A DNA stretch of 8,048 bases from SG8-40 sp035528435. GTDB taxonomy: Bacteria; Pseudomonadota; Gammaproteobacteria; Burkholderiales; Eutrophovitaceae. Shown here piece by piece: positions 5,532 to 8,048 of this stretch. Position numbers and translations under genes: made by a program. Each line of letters begins with the position of its first letter. Within the stretch, counting starts at the first letter, position 1. Below the pieces are notes generated by a model. That model worked only from the letters and a program-made list of their open reading frames with translations, was not told where the DNA came from and made no database searches. The stretch spans positions 1 to 8,048 of the forward strand of contig DATKYN010000208.1 of assembly GCA_035528435.1 (NCBI GenBank), in the 5' to 3' direction.

Positions 5532-6946
5532 ATCTCGCTGCCTTCGACAACGCCCCCGTCATTGCATCCCTCGAGTGGCTTTTCATAAGCTACTTCCTGT
5601 TGCTCCATGGCGGCCACGCACTGCTCACGGCTGTATCAATGAACAGTTTGCGCCGGCGCATGGAATCGATTGCCGTAAAAATGCTCCCGAGACTGTCCTC
5701 GGGCTACGAAATCCCGGTATCGATCATTGTCCCGATCAGCGCGACCAACCGGGATGCAGGACAATTCGTACAAGACCTGTTCGATCTCGATTACCCGCAA
5801 TTTGAGGTCATTGTCGTCACTGACACAACCGACACGGAGACTCTCGCGCGTCTGAAATCTGCGCTGCAACTGGCAGTGTTCCCCGAAGCCTACTGGCGCC
5901 AGGTTCGCGCAAGACAGGTTCGCGGCGTCTACCGGTCTCCGCGATTTCCGGCTCTTCGGGTGGTCGACAAGGACTACGGCGGTCCGGGCGACGCAATCAA
6001 TGCCGGCGTCAATACAGCGCGCTACCCGATCGTCTGTATCGCGCAGCCAGGTTGCGTGCTCAAGCGTGACAGCTTGCGCCGGCTGATCCCGGATTTTCTC
6101 GAAGATGCCACAACCATTGCTGCGGGGCCGGCGGAACGCGTCGCCAACGGCAGCTTTATCGTCAACGGTTTTCTGGAGCGCTGCCGGCTTTACGGAAACC
6201 CGCTGGTATGGATACAGGCCAATGCAGCGCTGCGCAGGGATTTGTGTGCCCGGCATGGATGGGCTGCCGGCAATGCCATGCTCGCCTTCTCGGACCGGTT
6301 TTGTGCCTTTCGCAAGGACGCCGTCGTGCGTGCCGGCGGTTTCGCACGCTCTGCCCGCAATCCCGTTCTGGAACTGCTGGCACGTCTTCATCGCCTGTAC
6401 CGTGCCGAAGACAAACCCTACAGAATTGCTTTCCTGCCGGCTCCGATTGTGTGGCGGTTCGCTGCAACCGCGCCGGGCGCGATATGCCAGTCGATCGCAG
6501 AGACACACCGCGACCAGGCAGATGCACTCAAATCAAACCGTCAGCTGTTCTGGCGCCGTAATGGCGGCGCAGTGGGGCGCCTGGCGTATCCCTTCGCCCA
6601 ACTGACCGAAGTCGCACGGCCCTCCATCGAATTACTGGCCCTCGTGTTCTTCGTGTCTGCTTATGCGCTCGATCTTGTTTCCGGCGCACACCTGATAGCC
6701 TTCGCCATCTGCGCTGCCGGGCTGGGCATACTGCTGTCCTGGCTCGCCATACTGCTCGACGCTTTCATCTTCCGCACTTACCGAAGCGGGGCCGCTTATG
6801 CGTTGTTGTTCGTTGCCGCAGTATTCGAAAACATCGGCTACAGACAGTTGGCAGCCATCTGCGCCCTGACAAGCTTCCGGCGACAACCGCCGGCCCGCGG
6901 CAACGAAAGCGATAGACCGAAAGACCGGCGTCATCAAACAGGTTGA
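5528..6946 (+). CDS. GT2-type glycosyltransferase-like membrane protein lacking catalytic motifs (probable pseudoenzyme)
   Basis: This 472-residue protein has an N-terminal membrane helix (about 13-36), a GT-A-like domain (62-320) and three C-terminal helices (about 366-386, 388-412, 421-446), then a basic tail. The architecture matches processive GT2 synthases of the PgaC type. Scaffold motifs remain: VSIIVPI (64-70), DKDYGGPGDAINAG (147-160), RYP (165-167), FRKDAVVRAGG (261-271), LELLARLHRLYR (281-292) and YRIAFLPAP (298-306). The catalytic ones do not. DxD reads QPG (173-175), the ED acid pair reads PV (279-280), and QxxRW reads ETHRD (325-329). The frame is intact from end to end, so this is not a decayed gene; it is more likely a structural or regulatory GT2 relative. 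The ATG at 5528 overlaps the HEAT stop. The frame stays open 47 codons further upstream, but that stretch lies inside the HEAT gene. Confidence 0.87.
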   Translation: MNLAAFDNAPVIASLEWLFISYFLLLHGGHALLTAVSMNSLRRRMESIAVKMLPRLSSGYEIPVSIIVPISATNRDAGQFVQDLFDLDYPQFEVIVVTDTTDTETLARLKSALQLAVFPEAYWRQVRARQVRGVYRSPRFPALRVVDKDYGGPGDAINAGVNTARYPIVCIAQPGCVLKRDSLRRLIPDFLEDATTIAAGPAERVANGSFIVNGFLERCRLYGNPLVWIQANAALRRDLCARHGWAAGNAMLAFSDRFCAFRKDAVVRAGGFARSARNPVLELLARLHRLYRAEDKPYRIAFLPAPIVWRFAATAPGAICQSIAETHRDQADALKSNRQLFWRRNGGAVGRLAYPFAQLTEVARPSIELLALVFFVSAYALDLVSGAHLIAFAICAAGLGILLSWLAILLDAFIFRTYRSGAAYALLFVAAVFENIGYRQLAAICALTSFRRQPPARGNESDRPKDRRHQTG

Positions 6947-6995
6947 TCACGGTCAATTGCGTCGAACGGGATTCCGGTTATTGAATACGCTGCAT

Positions 6996-7031
6996 ACCAG
7001 TGGTCGTGCCACAGTGCACAGGTAAACTGGT
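6996..7031 (+). other. Imperfect stem-loop in the gap before trpB2
   Basis: ACCAGT (6996-7001) pairs with ACTGGT (7026-7031), and inside them GTGC (7006-7009) pairs with GCAC (7016-7019). No T run follows, so a strong intrinsic terminator is unlikely. The remaining 6947-7116 gap has only weak promoter matches, for example TTGCGT at 6957. Whether trpB2 is read through from the upstream pair is open. Confidence 0.25.
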
Positions 7032-7116
7032 GAGCTGGCGCACTAGCGAACCGATGAACTGACAAACCGGCACGAGACCGCAAATCACATCAGACCGGGA
7101 GAACACGGGGGAAAAC

Positions 7117-8048
7117 ATGACCGAGACAATCAAATACCTGTTGCCCGAGACGGACATTCCGAAGTCCTGGTACAACCTGGTGGCCGACCTGCCCAGTGCG
7201 CCGCCGCCTCCGCTGCACCCGGCAACCAAACAACCCATCGGACCGGACGACCTTGCGCCGTTGTTTCCCGAGTCGCTGATCATGCAGGAGGTGTCGACCG
7301 AACGCGAGATCGAAATCCCTGAACCGGTACGCCAGATATACCGACAATGGCGGCCAGCCCCGCTGTTTCGGGCGCGCAACCTCGAAAAAGCACTCGATAC
7401 ACCAGCCCGGATCTACTACAAATACGAGGGTGTCAGCCCGGCCGGCTCACACAAACCGAATACCGCTGTCGCGCAAGCGTTCTACAACCATGAAGCCGGA
7501 ATCAGAAAAATCACTACCGAGACCGGCGCTGGCCAGTGGGGCTCGTCGCTCGCCTTCGCGGGCGCACTGTTCGGAATTGAAATCCAGGTCTTCATGGTCA
7601 AGGTCTCGTTTCAACAGAAACCTTACCGGCGCGCATTGATGGAAACCTACGGCGCCACGTGTGTCGCCAGCCCGTCAACACAAACCAATGCGGGTCGCGA
7701 AATCCTCGCGAGGTCACCGGACAGCTCCGGCTCTCTGGGCATCGCCATCTCGGAAGCGGTCGAGATCGCGGCAACCAACGACGACACCAAGTACGCACTT
7801 GGTTCCGTGCTCAACCACGTACTGTTGCATCAGACTGTGGTCGGCCAGGAAGCAATGAAACAGATGGAAATGGCGGACGACTATCCCGATGTCATCGTCG
7901 CGTGTACCGGGGGCGGATCAAACTTTGCCGGTATCGTATTTCCGTTCCTCGGCGCGCAGCTTCGCGGCGGAAGAAAAGTCGACATCCTCGCCGTCGAGCC
8001 GACTGCCTGCCCGTCCCTGACCAAGGGCAAATACGCCTACGATTTCGA
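7117..8048 (+). CDS. trpB2: TrpB2-type tryptophan synthase beta-like PLP enzyme, C-terminus off window
   Basis: The first 310 residues are present; the family is usually about 450 long. TrpB condenses indole and serine to tryptophan on pyridoxal phosphate in the cytoplasm. This is the TrpB2 subgroup, shown by the long N-terminal extension (LPETDIPKSWYN at 9-20, then PPPPLHP at 29-35) before WRPAPLFRARNLEKAL (78-93). The PLP lysine is K113 in AGSHKPNTA (109-117), the catalytic glutamate is E135 in TETGAGQWGSS (134-144), and the phosphate loop is TGGGSNFAG (264-272). All are intact. TrpB2 can work without the TrpA partner or use other indole or serine sources. No trpA is in view, so its role in the host is unsettled. 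The start is well supported by GGGGGA (7107-7112) four bases before the ATG. It follows the GT2-like gene by 170 bp and is probably a separate unit. Confidence 0.92.
   Translation, partial: MTETIKYLLPETDIPKSWYNLVADLPSAPPPPLHPATKQPIGPDDLAPLFPESLIMQEVSTEREIEIPEPVRQIYRQWRPAPLFRARNLEKALDTPARIYYKYEGVSPAGSHKPNTAVAQAFYNHEAGIRKITTETGAGQWGSSLAFAGALFGIEIQVFMVKVSFQQKPYRRALMETYGATCVASPSTQTNAGREILARSPDSSGSLGIAISEAVEIAATNDDTKYALGSVLNHVLLHQTVVGQEAMKQMEMADDYPDVIVACTGGGSNFAGIVFPFLGAQLRGGRKVDILAVEPTACPSLTKGKYAYDF

Noticed and set aside
5636..6508. 290-codon minus-strand frame
   Set aside because: It is antisense to the GT2-like gene, whose scaffold motifs and coupling to the HEAT gene show which strand codes.
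5528..6946. GT2-like gene as a decayed pseudogene
   Set aside because: The frame is uninterrupted, all membrane helices and scaffold motifs are kept, and the gene is coupled to an intact neighbour. Loss is confined to catalytic positions.

Overview
The window reads as chromosomal DNA of a moderately GC-rich proteobacterium, most likely a gammaproteobacterium. This rests on the gene families present (YbiB/TrpD2, a short PuuD-type membrane protein, a YbiB-adjacent PP2C phosphatase, a HEAT-repeat/glycosyltransferase pair). Genus cannot be told from the sequence. I see no tRNA, rRNA, CRISPR array, insertion sequence or phage gene.

Layout. The left half is read on the minus strand, from about 4053 down to 1. 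In order of transcription it holds a membrane-anchored SGNH/GDSL hydrolase (4053-2881), a YbiB/TrpD2 family protein (2640-1606), a PP2C-type Ser/Thr phosphatase (1476-712), a 42-residue one-helix membrane protein (616-488), and a PuuD-type multi-helix membrane protein that runs off the left edge (485-1). The last two are tightly coupled. The gaps before ybiB (240 bp) and the phosphatase (129 bp) suggest separate transcription units, so this is not clearly one operon. The right half is read on the plus strand: a membrane-tethered HEAT-repeat protein (4476-5531), a GT2-type glycosyltransferase-like membrane protein overlapping it by 4 bp (5528-6946), and, after a 170-bp gap, a TrpB2-type PLP enzyme that runs off the right edge (7117-8048). 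The 422-bp divergent region 4054-4475 holds a perfect TATAAT hexamer on each strand.

Function. The HEAT and GT2-like genes form a translationally coupled pair of the type found in exopolysaccharide or cell-envelope loci. The GT2-like protein keeps the family scaffold but has lost the three main catalytic signatures: DxD reads QPG, ED reads PV, and QxxRW reads ETHRD. It is therefore best regarded as a pseudo-glycosyltransferase. With the divergently transcribed SGNH esterase this could be an envelope module in which the GT2 fold serves as scaffold or sensor; that is inference. The PP2C resembles the phosphatase half of bifunctional kinase/phosphatases found near nitrate-assimilation genes, but no kinase domain follows it. 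The window also holds two diverged relatives of tryptophan-pathway enzymes, TrpD2 and TrpB2.
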